A DNA stretch of 64,000 nucleotides from Pontibacter indicus (lineage in GTDB: Bacteria > Bacteroidota > Bacteroidia > Cytophagales > Hymenobacteraceae): assembly GCF_900156345.1 (NCBI RefSeq), contig NZ_FTPP01000001.1, forward strand, positions 1,922,001 to 1,986,000. The letters are read 5' to 3'. The number at the start of each line of letters is the position of its first letter. The first letter of the stretch is position 1. The notes under the pieces are model-generated. The model was not told the DNA's origin and searched no databases. It saw only the letters and a program-made list of their open reading frames with translations. The translations under genes were made by a program, and so were the position numbers. Shown here one piece after another: positions 1 to 8,185 of this stretch.

Positions 1-1138
1 GGGCTACTGGCATCAGCACAAACAGGTTCTCGCAGCCTTCCGGCGCCACGCTAGCATCTGTTACCGACGGAGCTGACACATAAAACAGCGGCTTAGCCGG
101 CCATTTCGGGTCGGTATAGATTTCGTGGGCATGCGGACCAAAATCTTCGTCAAAGAACAGGTTGTGGTGACGCAGGTTGCTAAGTTTCTTGCCTATACCT
201 AAATAGAAGATCAGACAGGAAGGCGCCATCACCCGCTTGTCCCAATAATCCTCGGTATAGCTTCTAAGTTCCGGTGCCAGCAATTGGCGTTCGACGTGGT
301 GGTAATCGGCACTGGCCACAACCACGTCGGCCTCGAACATACCGGTGGCAGTCCGCACCCGGCGGGCTATTCCTTGCTCCACCTCTATCTCCTTCACATC
401 CTGGTTGTAGAGGAACGATACACCCTTCTCTTCGGCCAACTGTACCATCCCTTCAATGATCTTGTACATACCGCCCAACGGGTACCAAGTACCCAGGCTG
501 ATGTCAGCATAGTTCATCAGGCTATACAAAGCCGGTGTGTTCTGTGGTAGTGCCCCCAGAAAGAGCACCGGAAACTCCATCAACTTAATGATCTTTTCGT
601 GTGAAAAAAAGCGGCGGATGTGCGTGTGGATGGACTGAAACACATCCATGCGGAGCACATCCAGCAACAGGCGCAGGCTCATAAACTCTGTCACAGAGCG
701 GCCGGGCTTATACACGAGTTGGTTTATACCTACTTCGTATTTGTAGGCGGCCTGTTCCAGAAACTGGTCGAGACGGGCGGCACTTCCCGGCTCCCATTGC
801 TCAAACAGGGCTTTCAGTTCGTCCAGCGAAGCAGGCAGGTCGACAAAATCGTTTTCGCCAAACACCACGGTATAGGAAGGGTCAAGGCGGACGAGGTCAT
901 AGTAATCGGAAACGCTTTTGCCAAACTTGTTGAAGTACGACTCAAACACGTCGGGCATCCAGTACCAGCTCGGTCCCATGTCGAAGGTATAGCCGTCGGC
1001 CTCGAAGCTGCGGGCGCGACCGCCGGGTGTGGCGTTCTTTTCGAGCACCGTCACCTCATACCCCTGGTCAGCCAGGCTGGTGGCAGCCGAAAGACCCGAG
1101 AAGCCGGCACCGATCACGATCACTTTTTTTGACATCAT
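1..1138 (-). CDS. crtI: Phytoene desaturase CrtI, C-terminus cut by the window edge
   Basis: Desaturates phytoene towards lycopene in carotenoid synthesis, probably membrane-associated with FAD. The first 379 codons are visible. The protein opens with a dinucleotide-binding Rossmann motif (VIVIGAGFSGL, residues about 6-16), followed by LEKNATPGGRA and FDMGPSWYWMPDVF, all typical of Bacteroidota CrtI. Two ATG codons stand in tandem at 1138 and 1135, and either could be the start. It follows the sigma-factor gene by 36 bases on the same strand, so the two are probably cotranscribed. No stop occurs before base 1; phytoene synthase is often the next gene in related clusters but lies outside the window. 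Confidence 0.92.
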   Translation of the reverse strand, partial: MMSKKVIVIGAGFSGLSAATSLADQGYEVTVLEKNATPGGRARSFEADGYTFDMGPSWYWMPDVFESYFNKFGKSVSDYYDLVRLDPSYTVVFGENDFVDLPASLDELKALFEQWEPGSAARLDQFLEQAAYKYEVGINQLVYKPGRSVTEFMSLRLLLDVLRMDVFQSIHTHIRRFFSHEKIIKLMEFPVLFLGALPQNTPALYSLMNYADISLGTWYPLGGMYKIIEGMVQLAEEKGVSFLYNQDVKEIEVEQGIARRVRTATGMFEADVVVASADYHHVERQLLAPELRSYTEDYWDKRVMAPSCLIFYLGIGKKLSNLRHHNLFFDEDFGPHAHEIYTDPKWPAKPLFYVSAPSVTDASVAPEGCENLFVLMPVA

Positions 1139-1174
1139 CTAGAAATTTACTACAAAATCAGGTATAAGTTGTAA

Positions 1175-1696
1175 TTAGTCGCCATAAACCTGCAGCATCT
1201 GCTTCAGTTCTTTGCGCGCTATGTGGATGCGATTCTTTACCGTTCCGATCGGAATGTTCAGTTTTTCAGCGATTTCTAAGTATTTATACCCAATGTAGTA
1301 CATCATAAAAGGCGTGCGGTGCTCCTCATTTAATTTCGCAATGGCTGCCTTTATATCACTCATCACAAATGCCGCCGTCCCTTTATTCACCGTCACGAAG
1401 GTGTCGTCTGTGTTCATGTACTGCAGGTATTCTGTGCTATCGACGTTGCTGCTGCGCTTTGTTATTTTGTTGTAGTTGTTGATAAACGTGTTCCGCATGA
1501 TGGTATAAAGCCAGGCCTTGAGGTTGGTGCCGGTGTTAAACTTCTCGCGGTTTGACAGCGCCTTGAGCAGTGTCTCCTGCACCAGGTCTTTGGCATCGTC
1601 CGCATTGCGAGTAAGGTTCATGGCTACCGGCTTCAACGAACCAGCTGCCAAGAGGATATGATTGGAAAATTCTACTGCCGTCATACTGTTTAACAT
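1175..1696 (-). CDS. ECF-type RNA polymerase sigma factor (sigma-70 family)
   Basis: A small alternative sigma factor of 173 residues. Region 2 is visible as DAKDLVQETLLKAL and LKAWLYTIMRNTFIN (about residues 33-75), and region 4 as YLEIAEKLNIPIGTVKNRIHIARKEL near the C-terminus, giving the two-domain ECF layout with no extra domain. No anti-sigma gene is adjacent. It lies directly upstream of crtI and downstream of the crtZ-merR unit, so a role in switching carotenoid synthesis is likely but inferred. An alternative start four codons in (1684) is possible. It has its own promoter-like sequence (1715-1746). Confidence 0.9.
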   Translation of the reverse strand: MLNSMTAVEFSNHILLAAGSLKPVAMNLTRNADDAKDLVQETLLKALSNREKFNTGTNLKAWLYTIMRNTFINNYNKITKRSSNVDSTEYLQYMNTDDTFVTVNKGTAAFVMSDIKAAIAKLNEEHRTPFMMYYIGYKYLEIAEKLNIPIGTVKNRIHIARKELKQMLQVYGD

Positions 1697-1714
1697 TTAT
1701 TGGTAATCACTAAA

Positions 1715-1746
1715 CAATTATACGGGCTTAATTAATTTTTGTCAAA
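1715..1746 (-). promoter_or_regulatory. Bacteroidota-type promoter of the sigma-factor/crtI unit
   Basis: Read on the minus strand, TTTG (1746-1743) is followed after exactly 20 bases by TATAATTG (1722-1715). This matches the Bacteroidota consensus TTTG-N19/20-TAnnTTTG except for one A in place of T. The -7 box ends 18 bases before the ATG at 1696. It implies separate transcription of sigma factor and crtI from the crtZ-merR unit. Confidence 0.6.
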
Positions 1747-1823
1747 TTTTGTTTAACATTTATTTGTAAAACATACACAAATTAGAAGATATAGAAGACC
1801 ATAAATTATAACTTTAGGCAACT

Positions 1824-1858
1824 AAAAAGGCCAAACCGAAATTGGCTTGGCCTTTTTT
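1824..1858 (-). terminator. Intrinsic terminator after the crtZ-merR unit
   Basis: An 11-bp perfect stem, AAAAAGGCCAA pairing with TTGGCCTTTTT, with a 12-base loop and T-runs on both sides. It lies 36 bases beyond the stop of the MerR gene and upstream of the sigma-factor promoter, so it separates two transcription units on the minus strand. Confidence 0.8.
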
Positions 1859-1894
1859 GTTGAACTATACCTGCGTTAGCAGACTGTTTAACTT

Positions 1895-2782
1895 CTAAAT
1901 ATTTTTTTTCAACACGGCTTCAAAATCAGCAATGCAGCTCAGGCGCTGTGTGTTTTTAGGAAACTCCAGGAAGCTGTGTTGTGCCTGGTAGCCGTAAAAA
2001 TAGATTTGCGCCTCCGGAAAAGTAGACGCCACCCGCTCGATGTATTCCTGTACAAACTCGCGCTCCGGCACGATCGTCAGTACCGTGCAAATAATGGAAG
2101 GCTTCAGTTGCTCGTAGGTGCGCTTCAGGTCCTCGAAAGGCAGGTTCTGCCCCAGGTAGATCACTTGCTGGTGGTGCGCCCGGATCAGGTAATTTATGAA
2201 GAGCAAGGCGATCTCATGCAGTTCTCCTTCCGGTAGGTATAACAAATAGGTAAGGGCGTCGGCGCTGCGTTTCACCACCTGCCCGTCAATGGCCACAATC
2301 AGCTTTTGCCGCACCAGGTTGCTCACAAAATGCTCGTGCGCCGGGCTGATGTTGTTCGTCTGCCACAGGATGCCAATTTTATGCAGGAAAGGGTATAGCA
2401 CCTTCAGCATGGCGTCCTGAAAGCCCAGCTGCAGCGTCACGGTAGAGAAGGTCTTATCGAAACGCTCCTCATCCATGTCGATCATGGCGGTGACCATGTT
2501 GTTGATGTGGTGTGAGAGGGTCGTGTTCTCCTGTTCGGCCAGTTGCTGCACCGTCTGCTTCAGCTGCTCGGGCGTCATCTTGGCGATCTTGGAAATTTTG
2601 TAGCCTTGCTCGTTGAGGAGTGAGATATTGAGCAGCGTCTTCAGATCGGCATCGCTGTAATACCGGATGTTGGTATCGGTGCGCTGCGGACACAGCACGT
2701 TATAGCGCTGTTCCCAGATGCGGATCGTGTGAGCTTTGATACCTGATAGGTGTTCTAGCTCTTTGATGGTGTACTGCGCCAC
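1895..2782 (-). CDS. MerR-family regulator with cobalamin-binding-like C-terminal half
   Basis: A predicted DNA-binding regulator of the carotenoid genes. The N-terminal MerR helix-turn-helix begins YTIKELEHLSGIKAHTIRIW and continues through RYYSDADL. The C-terminal half resembles CarH/LitR B12-binding regulators: W140 is followed after nine residues by E150-H151, the W-x9-EH signature, and an ELHEIA segment (His about 189) stands where the cobalamin-ligand motif E/DxHxxG is expected, with Ala replacing Gly. The GTG at 2782 is chosen as start because it puts the HTH at the usual distance and has AAGGGGA upstream; the ATG at 2851 would add 23 atypical residues. The gene overlaps the end of crtZ by 28 bases, indicating cotranscription. 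Confidence 0.85.
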   Translation of the reverse strand: MAQYTIKELEHLSGIKAHTIRIWEQRYNVLCPQRTDTNIRYYSDADLKTLLNISLLNEQGYKISKIAKMTPEQLKQTVQQLAEQENTTLSHHINNMVTAMIDMDEERFDKTFSTVTLQLGFQDAMLKVLYPFLHKIGILWQTNNISPAHEHFVSNLVRQKLIVAIDGQVVKRSADALTYLLYLPEGELHEIALLFINYLIRAHHQQVIYLGQNLPFEDLKRTYEQLKPSIICTVLTIVPEREFVQEYIERVASTFPEAQIYFYGYQAQHSFLEFPKNTQRLSCIADFEAVLKKNI

Positions 2783-3264
2783 GTCTGTTCCCCTTGTTGT
2801 CTTTTTTGTATAATTGAGTATGCCGCCCTGAAGTACCTCGGTGCCACCCACAGCATGCCATAAGATTCGGAGCCGTCGCGACCCGTATGCTTGTGGTGCA
2901 CTTTATGCGCCATGTTTAAGGCTTTGAGGTAAACATTAGACGTACCACCAAAAAGCCTGATGCGCCTGTGTATGAAGACATCGTGTATCAGGAAATAAGC
3001 CACACCGTAGAGCGTAATGCCTGCCCCTATCCAGAACCTATAGTCGATGGGCTCGCTGCCGAACACGAAGAACAGCATGGCGAGCGTACCGTAATAGGCA
3101 AAAAACAGGTCATTCCACTCAAAAGCGTGCTTGTGATGCGTGTGATGGGACTTGTGCAGGAACCACAGAAAACCGTGCAGCACATACTTGTGCATGGCCC
3201 AGGCCACGCCCTCCATGGCTATAAACGTCATCAGCATGATTCCAAGACCCATCAGCATACTCAT
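2755..3264 (-). CDS. crtZ: Beta-carotene hydroxylase (fatty acid hydroxylase superfamily)
   Basis: Hydroxylates carotenoid rings in the membrane using a non-haem di-iron centre. The protein has about 169 residues with hydrophobic segments at the N-terminus and mid-protein, and the family's histidine clusters are all visible: HKYVLHG, HKSHHTHH, FLIHDVFIHRR and HKVHHKH. A TTG lies one codon upstream of the chosen ATG. The downstream MerR gene begins inside its last 28 bases. With crtI nearby this supports synthesis of a hydroxylated carotenoid such as zeaxanthin, although the cyclase is not in view. Confidence 0.93.
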   Translation of the reverse strand: MSMLMGLGIMLMTFIAMEGVAWAMHKYVLHGFLWFLHKSHHTHHKHAFEWNDLFFAYYGTLAMLFFVFGSEPIDYRFWIGAGITLYGVAYFLIHDVFIHRRIRLFGGTSNVYLKALNMAHKVHHKHTGRDGSESYGMLWVAPRYFRAAYSIIQKRQQGEQTWRSTPSKS

Positions 3265-3308
3265 CAAACAACAAGTTTAACAAATGGTTTTGAAAGTTTA
3301 ACAGAAAT

Positions 3309-4118
3309 CTACCAAGTCAGCGCCTGTTTATTTAAGAAAGCGTCGATACCGCGCTGGCAGTCCTCACTGCCACGGGCCACGGCGTTCATTTCAGCGGCAT
3401 ACTGCAGGCCCTCTTCCAAGGACATTTCCTGTACGCGCGCGATCATCTCTTTCGTGACCTCCATGCTCTGGCGGGAGTTTTCTCTACAGAGCTTTTGGGC
3501 GAAGGCGAACACTCTTTCTTCGAGCGTTTCGGCAGGCACCACGTAATTCACCAAGCCGTAGGTTTGGGCCTCTTCGGCAGAGATCAGATCGCCGGTTAGC
3601 AGGAGTTGCTTGGCGCGAGCCTCCCCTATTTTGCGCAGCAGAAACACCTTCACGATGGCCGGTATAAAGCCGATCTTTACTTCGGTATAGCCAAACTTGG
3701 CCTCTGGCACGGCAAAAGTGAAGTCGCAGATGGCAGCCAGTCCGCAGCCGCCCGCTATGGCGTGGCCGTGTACCTGGGCGATCACTACTTTCTTCAAGGT
3801 ATAGATTTGCCGGAAAAGCTCCATCAGGTGGGTGGAGTCGGCGAGGTTGTCATGGTAGTCGTACTGCTGCAGACGCTGCAGGTACTCCAGGTCGGCGCCG
3901 GCGCAGAACACCTTGCCTTCGGCGCGCAGCACGATCACTTTACAAGTTTCGTCGTCTTCGGCAGCGGCAAAGGCGCGCTTTAGTTCGGTCACCATCTCGG
4001 CATTCAGAGCATTGCGCTTCTCCGATCTGGTCAGGGTGATATACCCCACACGCTCCTTGACTTCGTAGTGCACGAAATCCATGGTTTGCGTTGCAGGCGA
4101 TTGTGTCGTGTCAGTCAT
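3309..4118 (-). CDS. Enoyl-CoA hydratase/isomerase family protein (crotonase)
   Basis: A soluble crotonase of 269 residues acting on acyl-CoA esters. The oxyanion-hole segments CAGADLEYL and HAIAGGCGLAA are present, as is FGYTEVKIGFIPA, which supplies the conserved glutamate of hydratases. The ATG at 4118 is preferred to an in-frame ATG ten codons earlier. It is divergent from the tetR-paaABCD unit, with the operator-containing intergenic region between them, so it may act in phenylacetyl-CoA breakdown (PaaF/PaaG-like). Methylglutaconyl-CoA hydratase is the main alternative. The exact substrate cannot be settled from sequence. Confidence 0.85.
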   Translation of the reverse strand: MTDTTQSPATQTMDFVHYEVKERVGYITLTRSEKRNALNAEMVTELKRAFAAAEDDETCKVIVLRAEGKVFCAGADLEYLQRLQQYDYHDNLADSTHLMELFRQIYTLKKVVIAQVHGHAIAGGCGLAAICDFTFAVPEAKFGYTEVKIGFIPAIVKVFLLRKIGEARAKQLLLTGDLISAEEAQTYGLVNYVVPAETLEERVFAFAQKLCRENSRQSMEVTKEMIARVQEMSLEEGLQYAAEMNAVARGSEDCQRGIDAFLNKQALTW

Positions 4119-4364
4119 GGTGTGTAGTCTCTTAAATTTTGGTTGCATGTGCCGGCAAGCCGGTATCAGGTATACGCGAGCAAACTACTAAGGCTCGAAA
4201 AAGATAAACAAATTAGGTGAAAGTCGCAGTAAATTAAGCACAAATTCTCGGCCACGTTTTCTTCTTTCCTCATTAAAGGCTGCGCTATACCTGCGTTTTT
4301 CAACACAGAACAAATCGAATCTTACTCCGGATGAAAACAATAGGCATTATACACCGTAAATTAA
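4119..4364. other. Divergent intergenic region between crotonase and tetR
   Basis: About 250 bases without an open reading frame that looks coding. It holds one copy of the octamer CTATACCT (4285-4292) and must contain the crotonase promoter, which I could not place with confidence. The paa regulator promoter and operator follow immediately. Confidence 0.5.
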
Positions 4365-4396
4365 TTTGCTAACGAACGTTAGGTTGTTTACATTTG
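4365..4396 (+). promoter_or_regulatory. tetR/paa promoter with a 14-bp operator palindrome in its spacer
   Basis: TTTG (4365-4368) and TACATTTG (4389-4396) are separated by exactly 20 bases, a full match to the Bacteroidota promoter TTTG-N20-TAnnTTTG. Between them lies CTAACGAACGTTAG (4369-4382), with perfect 6-base arms CTAACG/CGTTAG around AA. This is a typical TetR operator and matches the form CNAACGNNCGTTNG that I recall for PaaR regulators of phenylacetate genes. A bound repressor would block polymerase directly. The TTG start of the TetR gene follows 28 bases later, so autoregulation is likely. Confidence 0.8.
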
Positions 4397-4424
4397 TTTT
4401 AGCTAAATACCACACAATTATACC

Positions 4425-4997
4425 TTGAGCAGAAAAGAACAGATAGAGCAGACAGCGACAGCCTTATTTAAGAACCGAGGCTTTTCGGCCACGTCCATGC
4501 GTGACTTGGCTAATGCACTAGGTATAGAGGCGGCCAGCATCTACTCCCACATCCGTTCCAAAGAGGAGATTCTGCAGCGGGTGTGCTTCCGGATGGCGGA
4601 GGAATTTTTCGGGGCGATTGAGGCTGTGAAAGCAGCGGATGCCACCGCAACCGAGCAACTGAAGCGAGCTATTTCGGCCCATGTGCAGGTGCTCACCCGC
4701 AACACAGAGGCCTCGGCTGTTTTCCTGCAGGAGTGGCGCCATTTGAGCGAGCCTTACCATACCGAGTTTCTGGCCTTGCGCGACCGGTATGAAGATTACT
4801 TCCGCGAGATCATTCGTCAAGGTATAGCCAAGGGCGAGTTTCAGGTGCCGGACGAGAAGTTCGCCGTGCTCACCATCCTGTCCGGGCTGAACTGGATCCA
4901 TACCTGGTACAAGCCGGAGGGCAAGATGAAACCAGCGGAGATTGCCGAGAACCTGTCAGCCATGTTGCTGAACGGATTGAAGACGAACCTTAATTAA
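4425..4997 (+). CDS. TetR-family repressor, probable PaaR-type regulator
   Basis: A 190-residue one-component regulator. The N-terminal helix-turn-helix is clear (TATALFKNRGFSATSMRDLA then GIEAASIYSHIRSKEEIL, residues 10-48), followed by an all-helical ligand domain. It starts with TTG at 4425, the only start that keeps the HTH at the usual distance. It is the first gene of the phenylacetate block and sits just behind a perfect palindrome, so it probably represses itself and paaABCD and is released by an aryl-CoA ligand such as phenylacetyl-CoA. That ligand is inferred from context. Confidence 0.88.
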   Translation: MSRKEQIEQTATALFKNRGFSATSMRDLANALGIEAASIYSHIRSKEEILQRVCFRMAEEFFGAIEAVKAADATATEQLKRAISAHVQVLTRNTEASAVFLQEWRHLSEPYHTEFLALRDRYEDYFREIIRQGIAKGEFQVPDEKFAVLTILSGLNWIHTWYKPEGKMKPAEIAENLSAMLLNGLKTNLN

Positions 4998-5078
4998 CTG
5001 ATCTATACCTAACCTTTGCCGGGCTACCCACCTTAAACAGTCCGGCACCTTTTACTGAACCTTAAAACTGAAAATAGT

Positions 5079-6065
5079 ATGTACGGAGGAGGAAACGTTT
5101 TTGAAGCCACCAAATTCGACAACCTGCAGACCGAAGATCCTGCAAAGCTGGCCGAGTTTGAAGCACGCATCGCCCGTGGCGAGAAGATCGAGCCAAACGA
5201 TTGGATGCCGGAACTGTACCGAAAGCAGCTCATTCGCATGATCGAGCAGCACGCACATTCCGAGATCATCGGTGCGCTGCCGGAAGGTACCTGGATTACG
5301 CGCGCGCCGGGCTTCCGCCGCAAAATGGCCCAGATGGCCAAGGTGCAGGACGAAGTAGGACACGCCCAGTTATTATACAGTGCTGCCGAAACCCTGGGCA
5401 AAACACGTGAGCAGATGCTGACCGACCTGATCAACGGCAAGAGCAAGTACTCCAACGTGTTCAACTACCCGGCTTTCACCTGGGCAGATTCCAATATTAT
5501 TTCCTGGCTGATTGACGCGGGCGCGATCGTGAACCAGATGGCCAACGCCAAAGGATCGTACGGTCCTTACTCCAGAGCTTTGGAGCGTATTTGCGCCGAG
5601 GAGGCCTTTCACCTGAAGTACGGCCACGACGCCGTGGTGCACATGGCGACCGGCACACCGAAGCAGCGCGAAATGATTCAGGCTGCTCTGAACCGTTGGT
5701 GGCCGCCGATCATGACCTTCTTCGGTCCGTCTGACAAAATGAGTACGCACACCGAAACGCTTATGCGCTGGAAAGTAAAGATGGCCTCTAACGACGAGTG
5801 CCGTCAGCAGTTCCTCGACATGTACGTGCCGAAGATCTGGGAGCTTGGCCTGACCGTTCCGGATCCGAAGCTGAAGAAGAACATGGAAACCGGTCAGTGG
5901 GAATACACCGAGCCGGATTGGGATGAGTTCAAGCGCGTGATCAACGGCGACGGACCGTGCAACGCCGAGCGACTGGCCGTGCGCCGTACCGCTGAAGAGC
6001 GCGGCGCCTGGGTGCGCAGAGCCCTCCTCAACCCGAAAGCAAAATATGTGAAACCATTAGCATAA
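5079..6065 (+). CDS. paaA: Phenylacetyl-CoA epoxidase catalytic subunit PaaA
   Basis: Catalytic di-iron subunit of the multicomponent monooxygenase that converts phenylacetyl-CoA to the ring 1,2-epoxide in the cytoplasm. The 328-residue length is normal. Carboxylate/histidine pairs expected of the di-iron site are seen in [22 protein letters not shown] and [14 protein letters not shown]. It opens the paaABCD run; the 81 bases before it hold no clear separate promoter, so transcription from the tetR promoter is plausible. Confidence 0.96.
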   Translation: MYGGGNVFEATKFDNLQTEDPAKLAEFEARIARGEKIEPNDWMPELYRKQLIRMIEQHAHSEIIGALPEGTWITRAPGFRRKMAQMAKVQDEVGHAQLLYSAAETLGKTREQMLTDLINGKSKYSNVFNYPAFTWADSNIISWLIDAGAIVNQMANAKGSYGPYSRALERICAEEAFHLKYGHDAVVHMATGTPKQREMIQAALNRWWPPIMTFFGPSDKMSTHTETLMRWKVKMASNDECRQQFLDMYVPKIWELGLTVPDPKLKKNMETGQWEYTEPDWDEFKRVINGDGPCNAERLAVRRTAEERGAWVRRALLNPKAKYVKPLA

Positions 6066-6086
6066 AGGCGTAACGGTTTCAGTTAA

Positions 6087-6129
6087 AAGTTGAGAGTTGA
6101 AAGTGATTTATCTGCAGCAACTCTTAACT
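6087..6129. repeat. Imperfect inverted repeat in the paaA-paaB spacer
   Basis: AGTTGAGAGTT (6087-6097) is nearly complementary to AACTCTTAACT (6119-6129), with one G.U position. The surrounding 90 bases are built from repeated AACTCTTAACT-like words. It may be a processing or stability hairpin within the paa transcript. Similar theme-and-inverse spacers with other sequences occur elsewhere in the window. Confidence 0.5.
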
Positions 6130-6156
6130 CAATTGAAGCTCTTAACTAACATAACC

Positions 6157-6786
6157 ATGTTGAAGTCACTTGACCCAAGAGTTACCCGACTGAACCTGCC
6201 GGAAGGTGAAATGCCTCCTGCCGAGCCGAAGCAGGAACTAGATCAGTTTGAAACATATGAGGCCTTTCATCAAAAGAAAGAAGGTACTGCCCATACCTAC
6301 GTTGGTCCGGTACATGCCCCGAACGAAGATGTGGCCTTCCTGTTCGCCAAAGAGCAGTACAGCCGCCGCTTCCCTTGCGTAGGTTTGTGGATTGTGCGCA
6401 CTGAAAACATCATGGTGACACCCTATGCCGGCGACCAGGAAAACGTATACGACCTGATGCGCCTAGAAGAACCTGCAGAGCGCAGCGAGCAGCCGGAGCC
6501 GTACGAGATCTTCCACCTGAAGAAGCGTGGCAAAGCCCATACCCATACGGGTCGTGTCATGGCGACTTCTTACCAGGAGGCACTGCACGAAGCCCGTACC
6601 CAATTTGGCGAGAAAGGCCCGATTGTGAACGTATGGGTGGTGAAATCGAAGCATGTGCTGCAGTCAGCGGAAGAGGACAAAGACATGTGGACGACTATAC
6701 CTGAAAAGAAGTACCGCGAAGCCATCGCCTATAAAGTGATGGACAAAATCACCAAGTATAAAGAAGAAAACAAAACGACTGCTTAA
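6157..6786 (+). CDS. paaB: Phenylacetyl-CoA epoxidase subunit PaaB with two tandem PaaB domains
   Basis: A structural subunit of the epoxidase complex. Proteobacterial PaaB has about 95 residues; this protein has 209 and contains the domain twice: residues about 31-85 (FETYEAFHQKKEGTAHTYVG through VGLWIVRTENI) and about 115-167 (YEIFHLKKRGKAHTHTGRV through VNVWVVKSKHV). A linker and a charged tail follow. The ATG at 6157 is chosen over one 20 codons upstream that lies in the repetitive spacer. It ends 2 bases before paaC. Confidence 0.93.
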   Translation: MLKSLDPRVTRLNLPEGEMPPAEPKQELDQFETYEAFHQKKEGTAHTYVGPVHAPNEDVAFLFAKEQYSRRFPCVGLWIVRTENIMVTPYAGDQENVYDLMRLEEPAERSEQPEPYEIFHLKKRGKAHTHTGRVMATSYQEALHEARTQFGEKGPIVNVWVVKSKHVLQSAEEDKDMWTTIPEKKYREAIAYKVMDKITKYKEENKTTA

Positions 6787-6788
6787 GC

Positions 6789-7544
6789 ATGAACGAGCTC
6801 GCAATAAAAGACCTGTTGTACAAACTGGCCGATGACCAACTGATACTGGGGCACCGCAACTCCGAGTGGACCGGCTTCGGCCCGATACTGGAAGAGGACA
6901 TTGCTTTCTCGTCGATGGCGCAGGACAAGATCGGCCACAGCCTGGCTTTCTATACCTTGCTGCAGGAGCTTGGCGAAGCCGACCCGGACACGGTGGCCTT
7001 CACCCGCAACGCCAATCAGTTCCACAACAGCCAGCTGGTAGAGCTGCCAAATGGTGAGTACGATTTCAGCCTGATCCGCCACTTCCTCTACGACAACGCC
7101 GAAATCATCCGCTTCGAAATGCTGAGCCAATCGAGCTACGAGCCGATTGCCAAGGTGGCCACCAAGCTGAAAGGCGAAGTGAAGTATCACGTGCTGCACG
7201 CCAACACCTGGATCAAAAACCTGGGCACATCAACGGAAGAAGCCATCCTGCGTCTGCAGGCGTCGCTGAATGAAGCTATACCTTACGCTCTGGGTATGTT
7301 TGAGCCATCGCAGTACGAGCAGGAGTTAATTGAAGCGGGCGTATACGCTGGTGAGGAAGCGGTTAAAGTTGAGTGGCTGAAGCGCATACAGGCGGTAATC
7401 GAAAAGACAGACCTGAAACTGCCAGACCTGAACACGATCGAGCCCAAGTTTGGAGGCCGTCACGGCGAGCACACGGAGCACCTGCAACCGCTGTTGGATG
7501 AAATGGCCGAGGTATTCAAGATCGATCCGACGGCTGAATGGTAG
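6789..7544 (+). CDS. paaC: Phenylacetyl-CoA epoxidase structural subunit PaaC
   Basis: Ferritin-fold partner of PaaA in the epoxidase core. The protein has 251 residues, normal for the family, with the conserved N-terminal DDQLILGHRNSEWTGFGP and EDIAFSSMAQDKIGHSLAFY segments and a C-terminal GGRHGEHTEHLQPLLDEM. Its start lies 2 bases after the paaB stop, indicating tight cotranscription. A 106-base spacer with repeated TTGATAC words separates it from paaD. Confidence 0.95.
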   Translation: MNELAIKDLLYKLADDQLILGHRNSEWTGFGPILEEDIAFSSMAQDKIGHSLAFYTLLQELGEADPDTVAFTRNANQFHNSQLVELPNGEYDFSLIRHFLYDNAEIIRFEMLSQSSYEPIAKVATKLKGEVKYHVLHANTWIKNLGTSTEEAILRLQASLNEAIPYALGMFEPSQYEQELIEAGVYAGEEAVKVEWLKRIQAVIEKTDLKLPDLNTIEPKFGGRHGEHTEHLQPLLDEMAEVFKIDPTAEW

Positions 7545-7650
7545 TTATCTCGTATCATGACACACATTTCAAGTAGCACACATACTCAGCGAGTAAATCA
7601 TGAAAAAGTCTTGATACCTGCTACGTGGTACTTGATACGCATCAAACAAA

Positions 7651-8136
7651 ATGGAGCTGACCAAGGAAAACATATTGACCCTGTTGGAAGAGGTGAAAGA
7701 CCCTGAGATACCGGTGTTGTCGCTGGTGGACCTGGGTGTGATCACGGGTGTGGACATCTCGGAGGAAGGACATGTAACCGTGAACATGACACCGACTTTT
7801 GCCGGCTGCCCTGCCATGGACTACATGAAAAAAGACGTGGAGCGCATCTTGGAAAAGCACGGCATTACGAACCACACCGTTACTATGACCTTCGATAAGC
7901 CTTGGGACAGCAACAAGCTTACAGAGAAAGGTCGTCAGCACTTAAAAGAGTTCGGTTTGGCCCCACCGCCCAAGTACGACCTGATCCTTGACCTGGATAT
8001 TTTGGAGCATGTGAAGTGCCCCTATTGCGACAGTGAAAACACCGACCTGCGCACGCCTTTCGGCCCCACCCTCTGCCGCTCCATGCACTACTGCAACGAT
8101 TGCCGGCAGATGTTCGAGCAATTCAAACCGCTGTAA
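7651..8136 (+). CDS. paaD: PaaD, metal-cluster assembly factor for the phenylacetyl-CoA epoxidase
   Basis: A 161-residue protein of the MIP18/DUF59 family fused to a C-terminal zinc ribbon. The N-terminal part shows VKDPEIPVLSLVDLGVI and TPTFAGCPAMDYM; the C-terminal part has two CxxC pairs (CPYC and CNDC) about 25 residues apart. PaaD is thought to assist Fe-S or di-iron maturation of the epoxidase. It is the last gene of this run; the reductase paaE is not next to it but 4 kb away on the other strand. A strong hairpin follows at once. Confidence 0.94.
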   Translation: MELTKENILTLLEEVKDPEIPVLSLVDLGVITGVDISEEGHVTVNMTPTFAGCPAMDYMKKDVERILEKHGITNHTVTMTFDKPWDSNKLTEKGRQHLKEFGLAPPPKYDLILDLDILEHVKCPYCDSENTDLRTPFGPTLCRSMHYCNDCRQMFEQFKPL

Positions 8137-8155
8137 AGAGTTGGATTATGAAATG

Positions 8156-8185
8156 AAATCGCCTGTTGGAAACGACAGGCGATTT
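8156..8185 (+). terminator. Hairpin ending the paaABCD unit
   Basis: AAATCGCCTGT (8156-8166) and ACAGGCGATTT (8175-8185) form a perfect 11-bp stem with an 8-base loop, 19 bases after the paaD stop. A weak T-run (ATGTTTTAT) follows. Confidence 0.75.

Noticed and set aside
620-1132. Long plus-strand frame over the carotenoid desaturase
   Set aside because: It is the antisense reading of crtI, whose protein motifs are unmistakable. Many similar antisense frames elsewhere were dropped for the same reason.
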